From NCBI RefSeq assembly GCF_003815775.1, contig NZ_CP033926.1, forward strand, positions 3,534,001 to 3,598,000: 64,000 nucleotides of DNA, read 5' to 3'. This document shows, piece by piece, positions 8,766 to 17,932 of the stretch. A program made the position numbers and the translations under genes. The DNA is from Chryseobacterium joostei. Lineage in GTDB: Bacteria; Bacteroidota; Bacteroidia; Flavobacteriales; Weeksellaceae. The stretch's first letter is position 1. Each line of letters begins with the position of its first letter. The notes under the pieces are model-generated. The model saw nothing but the letters and a program-made list of their open reading frames with translations. It ran no database searches and was not told the origin of the DNA.

Positions 8766-9710
8766 ACTTATTATCCAAGCCTGAGTTGAGTATTTATATA
8801 TCCTTTAAAAAATTTTGAAATAGAAAAAATAGTAAAGTTTTTTAATGAAAGCGTCAAGTGCCGGAAAAGTTATAAAGCCAGCCGTAAAGAGCAGCATCGT
8901 CCATAATGAATTGAATAGGATTAAAGCAATGGCAATCATATTTTCTTTTGCCGTACTGATCAATTGTCTTTCACCTGCTATGAAGATGGTTAATAAAGTA
9001 AAGAAAATATTAATCCATCTTCCCCAGTCATAGGCAATGTAAAATAAGGGAATCAGGAAAATGAACTGAATCATCAGAAACCTTTTACTGATACTTATCT
9101 TGTTAAATTTACAATATATAAAAAAGGTAAGGGAGGCAAAAAACAAACTTATGAGGTAGGTTTGATAGCCGTATAAATGGGACTTGTAAAAATTCAGGAC
9201 ATTATATTGAGGATCGTAGCCGTAAATTCCTTTAAGAACTAGATCCAGTCCGTGATTTTTCAGAAACAACAAAGAGTTTTCTGTACTTATGCTATAGCCA
9301 AATTTATAAAGCAGTAACATGACAACCACTGCAGGAGCAAGATGGTAAAGCAATATTTTCTTTAATTTGATAGAAGTTGCTGAACCATCTTTTACAAAGT
9401 AGGTGAAACTTACAAAAGGGATATAGAAAAATGCCGCTTCATGATTAAGAATCGCAGCAATAATAAAAAATGTGACAATCAGATCTTTTACCACCTTTTT
9501 TGATTCAAGGCATAAAAAATAAATCAGATACAAAACAAAAATGAAGATTTCCTTTTTTGCAATGATCGTAGGATCTTTTAAAATCATCCCCAATCCTGCC
9601 GGAAGCAAAAGAATACTTATGGTAAGCAGTGTATTTTTTTTCTGAACAAAAAGCTGTATCAGAAGAGAAAAAAACAAGGCATACAGGATAGATACAAATG
9701 CAAATACAAT
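8528..9710. repeat. Tandem direct duplication, first copy (1,164-bp period)
   Basis: The sequence here recurs 1,164 bases further on (9692-10874), and every block I compared was identical. On the coding strand the unit runs from the middle of one membrane-protein gene, through its 3' end and the 39-base spacer, into the 5' part of the next. The boundaries are marked by a 19-bp identical stretch (atacaaatgcaaatacaat) at 8528-8546, 9692-9710 and 10856-10874. This is what unequal crossing-over at a short homology leaves behind. Confidence 0.93.
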
Positions 9711-9929
9711 GTATTCAAGCTGAATATTGGTAAGTTCATTGATCCATATGAATAGAGTTCCGAAAAGTCCTCTACGCTTAAAACCTCCATCCTGATAATT
9801 GATAATCCATTCTCCAAAACACCATCCTCCCTTTTGCGTTACAATCAAAAAGTATGAAGTTTTGATACTTATACAATAATAAATGATTAATATTAAGCTG
9901 ATTATGTAGTTGATTATTTTTGTTTTCAT
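8805..9929 (-). CDS. Polytopic membrane protein, chimera of copies A and B
   Basis: A 374-residue membrane protein of the same family as its two neighbours. Residues 1-79 are identical to copy A (7632-8765) and residues 80-374 are identical to copy B (9969-11093). The switch falls at the 19-bp shared stretch 9692-9710. It is therefore a fusion gene made by the tandem duplication, not an independently diverged paralogue. The reading frame is intact and it keeps the INYQDGGFKRRGLFGTLF loop, so it could be functional. An assembly artefact is possible but would need an exact 1,164-base insertion. Function as for copy A: unknown, possibly polymerase or GT-C transferase. Confidence 0.8.
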   Translation of the reverse strand: MKTKIINYIISLILIIYYCISIKTSYFLIVTQKGGWCFGEWIINYQDGGFKRRGLFGTLFIWINELTNIQLEYIVFAFVSILYALFFSLLIQLFVQKKNTLLTISILLLPAGLGMILKDPTIIAKKEIFIFVLYLIYFLCLESKKVVKDLIVTFFIIAAILNHEAAFFYIPFVSFTYFVKDGSATSIKLKKILLYHLAPAVVVMLLLYKFGYSISTENSLLFLKNHGLDLVLKGIYGYDPQYNVLNFYKSHLYGYQTYLISLFFASLTFFIYCKFNKISISKRFLMIQFIFLIPLFYIAYDWGRWINIFFTLLTIFIAGERQLISTAKENMIAIALILFNSLWTMLLFTAGFITFPALDAFIKKLYYFFYFKIF

Positions 9930-10874
9930 ACTTATTATCCAAGCCTGAGTTGAGTATTTATATATCCTTTAAAAAATTTTGAAATAGAAAAAATAGTAAA
10001 GTTTTTTAATGAAAGCGTCAAGTGCCGGAAAAGTTATAAAGCCAGCCGTAAAGAGCAGCATCGTCCATAATGAATTGAATAGGATTAAAGCAATGGCAAT
10101 CATATTTTCTTTTGCCGTACTGATCAATTGTCTTTCACCTGCTATGAAGATGGTTAATAAAGTAAAGAAAATATTAATCCATCTTCCCCAGTCATAGGCA
10201 ATGTAAAATAAGGGAATCAGGAAAATGAACTGAATCATCAGAAACCTTTTACTGATACTTATCTTGTTAAATTTACAATATATAAAAAAGGTAAGGGAGG
10301 CAAAAAACAAACTTATGAGGTAGGTTTGATAGCCGTATAAATGGGACTTGTAAAAATTCAGGACATTATATTGAGGATCGTAGCCGTAAATTCCTTTAAG
10401 AACTAGATCCAGTCCGTGATTTTTCAGAAACAACAAAGAGTTTTCTGTACTTATGCTATAGCCAAATTTATAAAGCAGTAACATGACAACCACTGCAGGA
10501 GCAAGATGGTAAAGCAATATTTTCTTTAATTTGATAGAAGTTGCTGAACCATCTTTTACAAAGTAGGTGAAACTTACAAAAGGGATATAGAAAAATGCCG
10601 CTTCATGATTAAGAATCGCAGCAATAATAAAAAATGTGACAATCAGATCTTTTACCACCTTTTTTGATTCAAGGCATAAAAAATAAATCAGATACAAAAC
10701 AAAAATGAAGATTTCCTTTTTTGCAATGATCGTAGGATCTTTTAAAATCATCCCCAATCCTGCCGGAAGCAAAAGAATACTTATGGTAAGCAGTGTATTT
10801 TTTTTCTGAACAAAAAGCTGTATCAGAAGAGAAAAAAACAAGGCATACAGGATAGATACAAATGCAAATACAAT
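9692..10874. repeat. Tandem direct duplication, second copy (1,164-bp period)
   Basis: Second copy of the 1,164-bp tandem unit described at 8528-9710. The two copies share the 19-bp junction at 9692-9710. Past 10874 the sequence continues into the distinct 5' part of copy B. Confidence 0.93.
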
Positions 10875-11093
10875 AAACTGAAGCGGGATTTTGGTAAGTT
10901 CATTGATAAAGATGAACAGCGTGCCGAAAAGCCCCCTGCGCTTGAATCCTCCATCCTGATAATTAATCAGCCACTCACCAAGGTACCAGCCATTTTTGTA
11001 GAAGACAATCTGAAGATAGCTGCTTTGAATACAGATCCAATAGTAAATGATAAATATTGAACCAATTATGTAATTGATTATTTTTGTTTTCAT
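9969..11093 (-). CDS. Polytopic membrane protein, GFKRRGL family, copy B
   Basis: A 374-residue polytopic inner-membrane protein. The N terminus (first 79 residues) is a diverged form of copy A (for example GWYLGEWLINYQDGGFKRRG), while the rest is identical to the chimera at 8805-9929. With copy A it probably represents the ancestral gene pair before duplication. The three genes are co-oriented with 39-44-base spacers and are likely co-transcribed with the flanking glycosyltransferases. Possible roles are glycan polymerisation or transfer from a lipid-linked donor in the periplasm; no catalytic motif of a named family was recognised. Confidence 0.7.
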   Translation of the reverse strand: MKTKIINYIIGSIFIIYYWICIQSSYLQIVFYKNGWYLGEWLINYQDGGFKRRGLFGTLFIFINELTKIPLQFIVFAFVSILYALFFSLLIQLFVQKKNTLLTISILLLPAGLGMILKDPTIIAKKEIFIFVLYLIYFLCLESKKVVKDLIVTFFIIAAILNHEAAFFYIPFVSFTYFVKDGSATSIKLKKILLYHLAPAVVVMLLLYKFGYSISTENSLLFLKNHGLDLVLKGIYGYDPQYNVLNFYKSHLYGYQTYLISLFFASLTFFIYCKFNKISISKRFLMIQFIFLIPLFYIAYDWGRWINIFFTLLTIFIAGERQLISTAKENMIAIALILFNSLWTMLLFTAGFITFPALDAFIKKLYYFFYFKIF

Positions 11094-11137
11094 ATACCTC
11101 TTGATTGGTTATTAAGTTGGATTTTTTAATATTTACT

Positions 11138-12100
11138 TTAATCAATAAATACCTTTTTAAAAGTATCCATTACGGGATGAGGTAGAAACTTTTCATATAA
11201 TTCCTTTGCAGACAAAGTGAGATCTGAATCCAGAATAATATCCTGAAGTTCTTTACCGTCCTGGTAGTAGTAAGCCTGATCTTTCATATGGCTGATATGG
11301 GCTTTCTCAGGAGGGTTGGCAAAAGCAATTACAGGCTTTCCCATAATGGCAAATTCTGCAACAGTAATTCCGAATGTTTCTCCTCTTTCGCGGGCATGAA
11401 GTAAAGCATCACAAGTATTGATAAACTTCTGTTTCATGATAATATCCGAGCTTGGAGGTAAAAATATAATATTGGATGGAGCAGATTTCCACCATTTCTT
11501 TTTGATAAAAGGATCCACCCCCATGAAGATAAAATAGATATCTTTATACTTAGAAGCTATTTTTTCAATCGTCTTTTGGGCAAAAAGAATATTAAAGCTA
11601 ATGTGTCCGCCATAATATCCAAATACTTTTGCTTTTGGGGGAATATTTAGTTCTGCTCTCAGATCCTGATTGGTTTGAGATTCAAAATTAACCATGTGGG
11701 GTACGTAGGGATATTTTGAACCGGTCATTGCTTCACTTAGCCACTCAGAAACATAAGCATAAACATCACCATGAGGTTCAAAATGGGTAAAAACACTGTG
11801 TATTGCAGTTTTACATTCCTTGGAATCTATACCGTCCACATATCCGTTTTTAATGGCATAAAAAAGATCTACATTATTTTCACGAATCAGCTGATCTACT
11901 TCCTTGAAGTCAGAGTAGCCATGCACACGAAAACGTTTTTCAAACTTTTCAATTCCCAATGGATGATTGGTCTTTGAATTTTTATTGTAAACAATTATAG
12001 ATTCATTTCCCAGATATCTTTCATTGAAATCTGCATAATCATATACTGCGATGGAAGTCCCTCTGTAGTTGAGTTCATCCTCATGGAAAAGAATTTTCAT
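11138..12100 (-). CDS. Glycosyltransferase, GT-B fold (family 1/4 type)
   Basis: A 320-residue retaining-type GT-B glycosyltransferase. The C-terminal half carries the donor-binding E-x7-E signature in ERGETFGITVAEFAIMGKPV (about residues 245-265), preceded by FGYYGGHISF and the beta strands of the second Rossmann domain. The N-terminal domain is short, starting MKILFHEDELNYRGTS. It is near the lower end of the usual size but looks complete. Cytoplasmic; the transferred sugar is unknown. Spacers of 44 bases upstream of copy B and 10 bases after the next gene place it inside the operon. Confidence 0.85.
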   Translation of the reverse strand: MKILFHEDELNYRGTSIAVYDYADFNERYLGNESIIVYNKNSKTNHPLGIEKFEKRFRVHGYSDFKEVDQLIRENNVDLFYAIKNGYVDGIDSKECKTAIHSVFTHFEPHGDVYAYVSEWLSEAMTGSKYPYVPHMVNFESQTNQDLRAELNIPPKAKVFGYYGGHISFNILFAQKTIEKIASKYKDIYFIFMGVDPFIKKKWWKSAPSNIIFLPPSSDIIMKQKFINTCDALLHARERGETFGITVAEFAIMGKPVIAFANPPEKAHISHMKDQAYYYQDGKELQDIILDSDLTLSAKELYEKFLPHPVMDTFKKVFID

Positions 12101-12110
12101 CTTAGTTGTG

Positions 12111-12899
12111 TTATTTAAATTTATTTTTCAGTCTACCTAATATTTTCTGAAAGATGGTTTTCTTCGGATATTTGGTAAGATCATTGTGCATAAAAAGTCC
12201 TTCTCCCTGCGCAATTTTGAAATTCTGTTTTACCCACCACGCTGCAATATTTCTTTCAAGAGAAGCTGTTTCCCCTGAAAAAGGAATAATGGTTTCCAGC
12301 AGGAATTTCTTTCTGACAAGATAAGGATTATTGGTCCAGTTGGCCCAACGTGAGGTTGTGATAAAAAATGTTCCCTGCTTTTGTATCTTATCGGGAAATT
12401 CTGTCGCAGGATCCAGCCAATGTAAGGATTCTAAAAGATGAGGTGAGGTACATTCATGCCAGTCGTCATAATAGTTCAGTTCATTTCCCTTGTGCCTTAT
12501 TGATATCAGGGGATATCCCGGATTTTCTCTGCTTCGGTAACGGATTACATCAAATCCGTTGTCAAGCATTTCCAGTCCGCTTTTAAGTTGTGTAAATATG
12601 GTCTTTTGGTTTTCAATAAGCTCCCAGTCATGTTCCAGAAAGAGAATGTTGTCACAAACTGCATTTTCTGCAAGCATTTTCATTCCTTTCCCGATTCCAA
12701 TATTATCTTGTAGCCCAATATATTTGATCTTATACTGATCTGCCAGCTTTTTATCCTCTTCATTTACTTCCTGAAAAAGAATGACAATATCCTCGGTCAT
12801 GTTCAGAAGACCGAATTTACTGTAGGATTTAAGCGTGTTTTTCAGTGTTTTTCCCGTTTTCCAGGAAAGAATGCAGATACTTATGGGTAATTTTTCCAT
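12111..12899 (-). CDS. Glycosyltransferase family 2-like protein with atypical metal site
   Basis: A 262-residue protein with a GT-A-like N terminus (ISICILSWKTGKTLKNTLKS) and ILFLEHDWEL near residue 105, where GT2 enzymes normally have D-x-D. An EHD motif replaces it, so metal binding may be altered or use different residues. The rest (NPYLVRKKFL, SLERNIAAWW) is typical of small GT-A-like proteins in polysaccharide loci. It sits 12 bases after the upstream GT2 gene and 10 bases before the GT-B gene. It is probably an active but unusual sugar transferase; a decayed-active-site homologue cannot be excluded. Confidence 0.75.
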   Translation of the reverse strand: MEKLPISICILSWKTGKTLKNTLKSYSKFGLLNMTEDIVILFQEVNEEDKKLADQYKIKYIGLQDNIGIGKGMKMLAENAVCDNILFLEHDWELIENQKTIFTQLKSGLEMLDNGFDVIRYRSRENPGYPLISIRHKGNELNYYDDWHECTSPHLLESLHWLDPATEFPDKIQKQGTFFITTSRWANWTNNPYLVRKKFLLETIIPFSGETASLERNIAAWWVKQNFKIAQGEGLFMHNDLTKYPKKTIFQKILGRLKNKFK

Positions 12900-12911
12900 A
12901 TTTATTGAGGT

Positions 12912-13862
12912 CTAAAGATTAAGGAACGGATGCTGTGCCGTCTTAGATGTTTTTCTGGCAGCCTCTATTTCTTTAAATTTTTTAGAAAAATACTGATACT
13001 GTTCCATATAAAACTTATACTCACTTATATTTCCTTTAGCTCCCATTTTAAGTGCAAAAGATAGGAGGGCGGTCTTTTCCCTTTTGGTATCATAACCATA
13101 GTTGAGGTCAAGGTATTTTGTTTCCCTTTGCATGATCATGGACAGCCTTTTATTCTTTAATAGTTCGGCCTTATCATTAGGCTCTTTTTTGTAAAACGAT
13201 TGTACAGTATCATGTACGACCTTACTTTGGGTGCATACCACTGTTTTCAGCCCGAAATAAATGATTCGGTTTACATATTCGTAATCTTCGGCACCATGAA
13301 AGAAATAAGGATTGAAGCCTCCTATTTTTTCAATAATATTCCTTGGGATACACCAGTGTGCAGCATTCACAAAGCTTATTTCGTAGTATTCTTTTGCTTC
13401 TCCAAAATAAATATCAGAAAGCATTCTGTTATTTCTCAGGTCCTTGGCCAAATAATTTTCAAAGTGAAGATCCAGTTTTCTTTCACTTCCGTCAAGGTGC
13501 ATGGGGCTTAGAATCCCAATTTTACTGTTGTCCGGATGATTGCTGTATACCTCCAATATTTTTTGAAAACTGTCAGAGTAAATCCATGCATCCTGATTCA
13601 TCAGATAGAAGAAATCTGCTCCTGCTTTGTAGGCTTTTTCAATTCCAAGATTATTGGCTTTTCCAAAACCTAGATTTTCCGATGCCTGAATGAAGTCTAC
13701 TTCTGGGAAATGGGTTTTTATATATTCCTGTGTGCCATCTGTAGAGCCGTTGTCTATGGTAATACATTTAACAGGAAGAGAAGGACTTCTTAAACTGGTA
13801 AAGCATTTCTCTGCCCATTTCATGGCATTGTAAGTCACAATAATAACGTAGATAGTAGCCAT
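12912..13862 (-). CDS. Glycosyltransferase family 2, rhamnosyltransferase-like (paralogue of 6663-7586)
   Basis: A 316-residue GT2 enzyme with IYVIIVTYNAMKWAEKCF, DNGSTDGTQEYI and the NQDAW signature (YLMNQDAWIYSDS). The HGAEDYEYVNR segment corresponds to the catalytic-base region. It is clearly paralogous to the gene at 6663-7586. Both are of the WbbL-like kind, which often uses dTDP-deoxyhexoses. The C terminus differs and is longer. It starts one base after the stop codon of the preceding SDR gene. Cytoplasmic, membrane-associated. Confidence 0.9.
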   Translation of the reverse strand: MATIYVIIVTYNAMKWAEKCFTSLRSPSLPVKCITIDNGSTDGTQEYIKTHFPEVDFIQASENLGFGKANNLGIEKAYKAGADFFYLMNQDAWIYSDSFQKILEVYSNHPDNSKIGILSPMHLDGSERKLDLHFENYLAKDLRNNRMLSDIYFGEAKEYYEISFVNAAHWCIPRNIIEKIGGFNPYFFHGAEDYEYVNRIIYFGLKTVVCTQSKVVHDTVQSFYKKEPNDKAELLKNKRLSMIMQRETKYLDLNYGYDTKREKTALLSFALKMGAKGNISEYKFYMEQYQYFSKKFKEIEAARKTSKTAQHPFLNL

Positions 13863-13863
13863 T

Positions 13864-14532
13864 TTAGATATACTTTTGGGTTAGATTTTCCAAATAATCC
13901 TCAGGACTTATTTTGGAGAAAAATGTAATGATATCTTCATCAAAATCTACTTTATAGAAATCCCCTTCATCCGCTTCTGAATAAAGCCCTTTCTTGTTGG
14001 CCTTTTTTTCAATGGAACTAATTATTTCCTTTAAATCATAATAATAAGGATAAGAGATATTGATCACTTTATTGCCTGCTTCCAAGCCATACGAATTTAT
14101 GAACTTTGAAATATCTTCAATATCCAGAAGTAGTCTTCTAGCTTTAAGATGCAGAGTAAATTGATTATGGTTGGCAATCTGTGTTTTGAGAAAATTAAAA
14201 AGTGTATTCGGATTTCCTCCTTGCCCAACAATGTTTCCGATCCTAAGGATTAGATAATGATCAACATTGTTTTCTATATACTGTTCAATTTCTTTTTTAT
14301 GAACTACATAGGGGCTGTTTTGTTTGGATTGATCGAGAATACTGAGGGTTGAAAAATAGACTAATTTCTTTTCTTTATTTTCTGCACACGTATTCTTTAA
14401 AAGTGAAAACTCTCTTTCAAATTCTGAAGCTCGTGTCTCTAACGAATTTGAAACTCCGGAAGCGAAGAAGAGGATCTCTCTTGAATCTGCAGTTTTTAAT
14501 GAGTTAGCGACAAGTCCTGTGCCTATAATCAT
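13864..14532 (-). CDS. SDR-family nucleotide-sugar reductase/epimerase-like protein (short)
   Basis: 222 residues with a Rossmann start MIIGTGLVANSL (G-x-G-x-x-A), a Ser/Thr-rich strand KLVYFSTLSIL and YVVHKKEIEQYI, in which Y-x-x-x-K is the SDR catalytic pair. This is an atypical, short extended-SDR protein. The first glycine motif begins at residue 3, so the N terminus is minimal but complete. It probably reduces or epimerises a nucleotide sugar or its keto intermediate. It is one base from the following GT2 gene and separated by 90 bases from the upstream glycosyltransferase. Confidence 0.75.
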   Translation of the reverse strand: MIIGTGLVANSLKTADSREILFFASGVSNSLETRASEFEREFSLLKNTCAENKEKKLVYFSTLSILDQSKQNSPYVVHKKEIEQYIENNVDHYLILRIGNIVGQGGNPNTLFNFLKTQIANHNQFTLHLKARRLLLDIEDISKFINSYGLEAGNKVINISYPYYYDLKEIISSIEKKANKKGLYSEADEGDFYKVDFDEDIITFFSKISPEDYLENLTQKYI

Positions 14533-14622
14533 AATGTTTTTAAGTGTTTTTTTATTTTGCTATAAATTTATTATAAATGGTAAGAATAAGAAGTTGGGTT
14601 GGGAACAATTTCTTTCTTAGTA

Positions 14623-15804
14623 TTACCTTTTATACTTTTTCCAGATTGAAGCTAGTTTTTTATGAATCTTTAATCCTAGCTGTCTGTTGGTCTGCTTAAG
14701 TTCTTCACTAACTTTATTGGTTTCTGTAAACCAGTGCTCAAACAGCTGAATTTTATTATGGATAATCTTTTTTGATGATTGCTTTTTCTCAATACAATTC
14801 AGAATTGCTATTTCAAATGCCAGAGAAGCTTCTTCCCAATTGTACCATTCTTTAGCAGTTTGTAAGGCATTTTTCTTTAGCGTTTCCAGTTTCTGTGGAT
14901 TGTCTTTTAAACTATTAATGTATTTAAGAATTCTTGCATCATCATTCATTTCAGCAATAAGCGAATTAAATTCATGCTTCATATATTCCTCGTGTCCTGT
15001 TACATTATATGTGATAGCTGTACCTCCACAATGGAACATTTCCAAAGGGGGGCCAAACATGCCTTCCACAGTACTGAGTTTTACTAATACATCACAAGAG
15101 CGGTAAATTTTCTGTGTTTCATGCGTTGGGATGTTAGAGAATACTCTATCTACCCCTTCGTAATTCTGAATAGGTGAATTAGTCAAAAGCCAAATTTCAT
15201 CTGCTTTGGACTTTTTACAAATCTCAATAGTTTTTGGAACATTCTTAAAACTACTCTGAATATTTCCTTCAATTAAGACTCTCAGTTTTCCACTTTCTTT
15301 AGGAGCATGAGATTCTCCAACTGCAGAATAGTTTTCTTTGCGAATTCCGTTGAGGACAAGCTCTGAATCTATATCGTAGTTGTTTTTAATGTACTTTTGA
15401 ATCCAGCTGGCCTCTGTAATTACATTGAGTCCTAAAAGATAAGTGGATTCTGCAGCATTTTGATTATTAAAATCACTATCGGGATAGAATTTAGATTCTA
15501 CAGACTGATTAAAATAAAGATAATGATCTGCATTGAGATGTAGAAGTCCGTAGCAGGTACGCCAGAATGTTGCAATGAGTACATCAAAATGAGTCTTTTC
15601 AGCTTCTTTTAAAGCAAGTCTGGGTAATTTTTGGATTCCATCAAACCAGAAGAGTTCCTCATCCTTAACAACGGTGTCAAAAATAAGTACCAGTTCAAAA
15701 GTTCCTCTTTTATAGATATGAGAAAGATGTTCAAAAATAACATTATTACCTCCTGAAAGGGAGGGGGAGGCAAGGATTCCTATTTTTAATTTTTTTTTCA
15801 TCAT
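14623..15804 (-). CDS. Glycosyltransferase, GT-B fold (family 4 type)
   Basis: A 393-residue GT-B glycosyltransferase. The N-terminal domain opens with IGILASPSLSGGNNVIFEHL, the usual glycine-rich acceptor loop. The C-terminal domain holds the E-x7-E donor motif STVEGMFGPPLEMFHCGG (about residues 265-285). A basic, possibly membrane-associating tail (KLASIWKKYKR) ends the protein. It probably retains anomeric configuration, as the family does, and acts in the cytoplasm on the lipid-linked intermediate. Downstream of the GT2 gene at 15841, with a 36-base spacer. Confidence 0.88.
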   Translation of the reverse strand: MMKKKLKIGILASPSLSGGNNVIFEHLSHIYKRGTFELVLIFDTVVKDEELFWFDGIQKLPRLALKEAEKTHFDVLIATFWRTCYGLLHLNADHYLYFNQSVESKFYPDSDFNNQNAAESTYLLGLNVITEASWIQKYIKNNYDIDSELVLNGIRKENYSAVGESHAPKESGKLRVLIEGNIQSSFKNVPKTIEICKKSKADEIWLLTNSPIQNYEGVDRVFSNIPTHETQKIYRSCDVLVKLSTVEGMFGPPLEMFHCGGTAITYNVTGHEEYMKHEFNSLIAEMNDDARILKYINSLKDNPQKLETLKKNALQTAKEWYNWEEASLAFEIAILNCIEKKQSSKKIIHNKIQLFEHWFTETNKVSEELKQTNRQLGLKIHKKLASIWKKYKR

Positions 15805-15840
15805 ATTCTCGTTTTTTGTTCTGTTCCTTGGTGGATAATG

Positions 15841-16737
15841 TTAGAACAGTTTATTTGCTATTTTGTAGAGGAAAGGAGGGACGTTATTTTGAATACTAAA
15901 AATAAGTCTTTTTAAGTGAAATGGATAAGCCTGGTATGCACTGAAGAATTCTTCCGGAAGTTTTTTTCTTTCCAGATAATACTTTTGGGCTATGCTATTT
16001 ACGCTCCCTTTTGAAATTCCTTTTTTATCAAACATCATCTGAAGGAAAGCGGCCTCTCTTTCAATTCTTTCTGCTTTTAATTTGGAAATGTTTTCGTCAT
16101 GCAGTCGATAATACGCCAGTTTTTCAGGAATATAGGTAATTAAATACCTTTCACTGATCTTTAGCCAACGGTAATAATCTTCTACGATAAATTGAGTGTC
16201 ATATTTACCGGTTTCTCTGATTACCTCTGTCTTTGCCAATACAGTTAAAGCAGCAATTCTATTCCCTTTTAATAGCTCATCCTTAAAAATCCTTGGATCT
16301 TTTTTTCCCATGGCGTCATAATCTGCAATATCCTCAATGATCTGGCTGTCATTATTTATCGCATAAGTGTCTGAAAAAGACATCCCATATTCATTTCCCA
16401 GACCCTCAAGGGCGGAGACTGATTTTTCAATGGATTCCGGATGTAGAAAATCATCAGCAGCAATAATCTTTATATATTTTCCCTTGGTAAGTTCAACACA
16501 CTCGTTAAGCATTGTGGGCAATCCCGTATTTTGAGTGTGAAAGTTTTTTTCTGCAGGGTAATTGTTTTCTTTTAACCACTCTTCAAAAACTTCTACCGAA
16601 TGATCAGGAGAAGCATCATCACCCACAATTAATTGGATGTTTTTGTAGGTTTGATTTTTTATACTGTCCAGATTTTCTTTTATAAACCTGGAGTGATTAT
16701 AGGAAACTACAACAATAGTTACTAATGGTTGTTCCAT
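15841..16737 (-). CDS. Glycosyltransferase family 2
   Basis: A 298-residue GT2 enzyme with VTIVVVSYNHSRFI, VGDDASPDHSVEVF and the metal-binding IIAADDFLHPES near residue 95. EDYYRWLKISERY corresponds to the catalytic-base region. It is not closely related to the other GT2 groups of this locus. Its start abuts the aminotransferase gene (stop at 16738), so the two are probably translationally coupled. This is consistent with using the amino sugar made by that enzyme, but that is inference. Confidence 0.9.
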   Translation of the reverse strand: MEQPLVTIVVVSYNHSRFIKENLDSIKNQTYKNIQLIVGDDASPDHSVEVFEEWLKENNYPAEKNFHTQNTGLPTMLNECVELTKGKYIKIIAADDFLHPESIEKSVSALEGLGNEYGMSFSDTYAINNDSQIIEDIADYDAMGKKDPRIFKDELLKGNRIAALTVLAKTEVIRETGKYDTQFIVEDYYRWLKISERYLITYIPEKLAYYRLHDENISKLKAERIEREAAFLQMMFDKKGISKGSVNSIAQKYYLERKKLPEEFFSAYQAYPFHLKRLIFSIQNNVPPFLYKIANKLF

Positions 16738-17838
16738 TTAAAAGCTGTTTACCGTTTTAATGATCATTTGTATTTCTTCTTCTTCTAAAACAGAGGAAAT
16801 AGGAAGACTTAAAACTTCTGCATGAATTTTTTCACTTATAGGGAAAGAAAGTTCTTTCCACTCCTTATATGCCTCTTGCTGGTGAGGAGGAATAGGATAG
16901 TGGATAATGGTTTGTATCCCTTGTTCTGTAAGGTAAGCCTGAAGCTCATCTCTTTTTGCTGTTCTGATAACGAAGACATGCCATACATGTTCATTCTCAT
17001 TTTCAGGATTTTCAGGAAGAATGATATTGGGGTTTTTGATTTCTTCAATAAACCTTTTAGCTATAATTCTTCTTGTATTGTTCTCCTCGTCAATATGCTT
17101 AAGCTTAACATCTAAAACAGCTGCCTGTAGCTCATCTAATCTGGAGTTTAAGCCTTTATAAATGTTTACATATTTTTGGTTAGATCCATAGTTTGCCAAA
17201 GCTCTGATGGTTTTTCCCAAATCATCATCGTTGGTCGTTACGGCGCCACCATCACCTAGTGCTCCCAAGTTTTTTCCGGGATAAAAGCTGAATCCTGCAG
17301 CATCTCCCAGATTTCCTGATTTTATATCATTCCATTCTGCTCCGATAGCCTGAGCATTATCTTCAATGATTTTTAAACTATGTTTTTCTGCAATTTCTTT
17401 AAGCTGATCGGAAAAAACAACTCTTCCCTGAAGATGAACAATAAGAATACCTTTTGTTTTTGAAGTAATTTTTTCTTCAATTTTAGAAATATCAATATTG
17501 TAGGTGTTAAGTTCGGGTTCTACCAATACCGGTACTAAACCGTTGTCTGAAACTGCTAATATAGATGCGATATACGTATTGGAGGGAACAATGATTTCGT
17601 CTCCTGCTTTCATTATCCCTAGTTCTATGTAGGCACGAAGAATAAGACGCAACGCATCTAGTCCGTTAGCTACACCAATAGCATGTTTTGTTCCTATATA
17701 TTGGGCTAAATTGGTTTCAAAACTTTTATTTCTTTCTCCTTGAAGATACCATCCGGAACGGAATGTCTGTAATAAGGCTTCTTCTGTTTCTTGTTGGTAT
17801 TGTAAGTTTATTTTTTGAAGATCTAAAAATTTAATCAT
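16738..17838 (-). CDS. DegT/DnrJ/EryC1/StrS-type sugar aminotransferase (FdtB-like)
   Basis: A 366-residue PLP-dependent aminotransferase. Lys189 in [19 protein letters not shown] is the PLP-binding lysine; [11 protein letters not shown] contains the aspartate that contacts the pyridine nitrogen. Length and motifs match FdtB/QdtB/DesV-type enzymes that aminate C3 of dTDP-3-keto-6-deoxyhexoses, using glutamate as donor. The locus also has rfbA, rfbB and an FdtA-like ketoisomerase, so the likely product is dTDP-3-amino-3,6-dideoxygalactose or its glucose epimer. No dedicated N-acetyltransferase (FdtC) was found in the window. Confidence 0.88.
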   Translation of the reverse strand: MIKFLDLQKINLQYQQETEEALLQTFRSGWYLQGERNKSFETNLAQYIGTKHAIGVANGLDALRLILRAYIELGIMKAGDEIIVPSNTYIASILAVSDNGLVPVLVEPELNTYNIDISKIEEKITSKTKGILIVHLQGRVVFSDQLKEIAEKHSLKIIEDNAQAIGAEWNDIKSGNLGDAAGFSFYPGKNLGALGDGGAVTTNDDDLGKTIRALANYGSNQKYVNIYKGLNSRLDELQAAVLDVKLKHIDEENNTRRIIAKRFIEEIKNPNIILPENPENENEHVWHVFVIRTAKRDELQAYLTEQGIQTIIHYPIPPHQQEAYKEWKELSFPISEKIHAEVLSLPISSVLEEEEIQMIIKTVNSF

Positions 17839-17869
17839 TTCTTTTTATTTTAAACATGTTACGTATATT

Positions 17870-17923
17870 TCAGTACAATGGTGAGGATACTTTTCCTCCT
17901 AATTTATAAAATCTTTCCATCAT
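17870..17923 (-). other. 17-codon ORF between pseudogene and aminotransferase, doubtful
   Basis: A tiny frame (MMERFYKLGGKVSSPLY) lies between the methyltransferase remnant and the aminotransferase start. It could be the stub of another lost gene or chance; there is no independent support for translation. Confidence 0.15.
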
Positions 17924-17932
17924 AGTTTCACT

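Noticed and set aside
8845..10197. Two identical 62-codon plus-strand ORFs (8845-9033 and 10009-10197)
   Set aside because: They are antisense shadows of the duplicated membrane-protein gene; identity follows from the 1,164-bp duplication.
7632..11093. The triple membrane-protein array considered as an insertion-sequence or composite-transposon product
   Set aside because: No transposase, terminal inverted repeats or target-site duplications; a 19-bp microhomology crossover explains it.
13200..13693. Two overlapping plus-strand ORFs of 103 and 116 codons inside the GT2 gene at 12912-13862
   Set aside because: They are shadows of a clear GT2 gene on the other strand.
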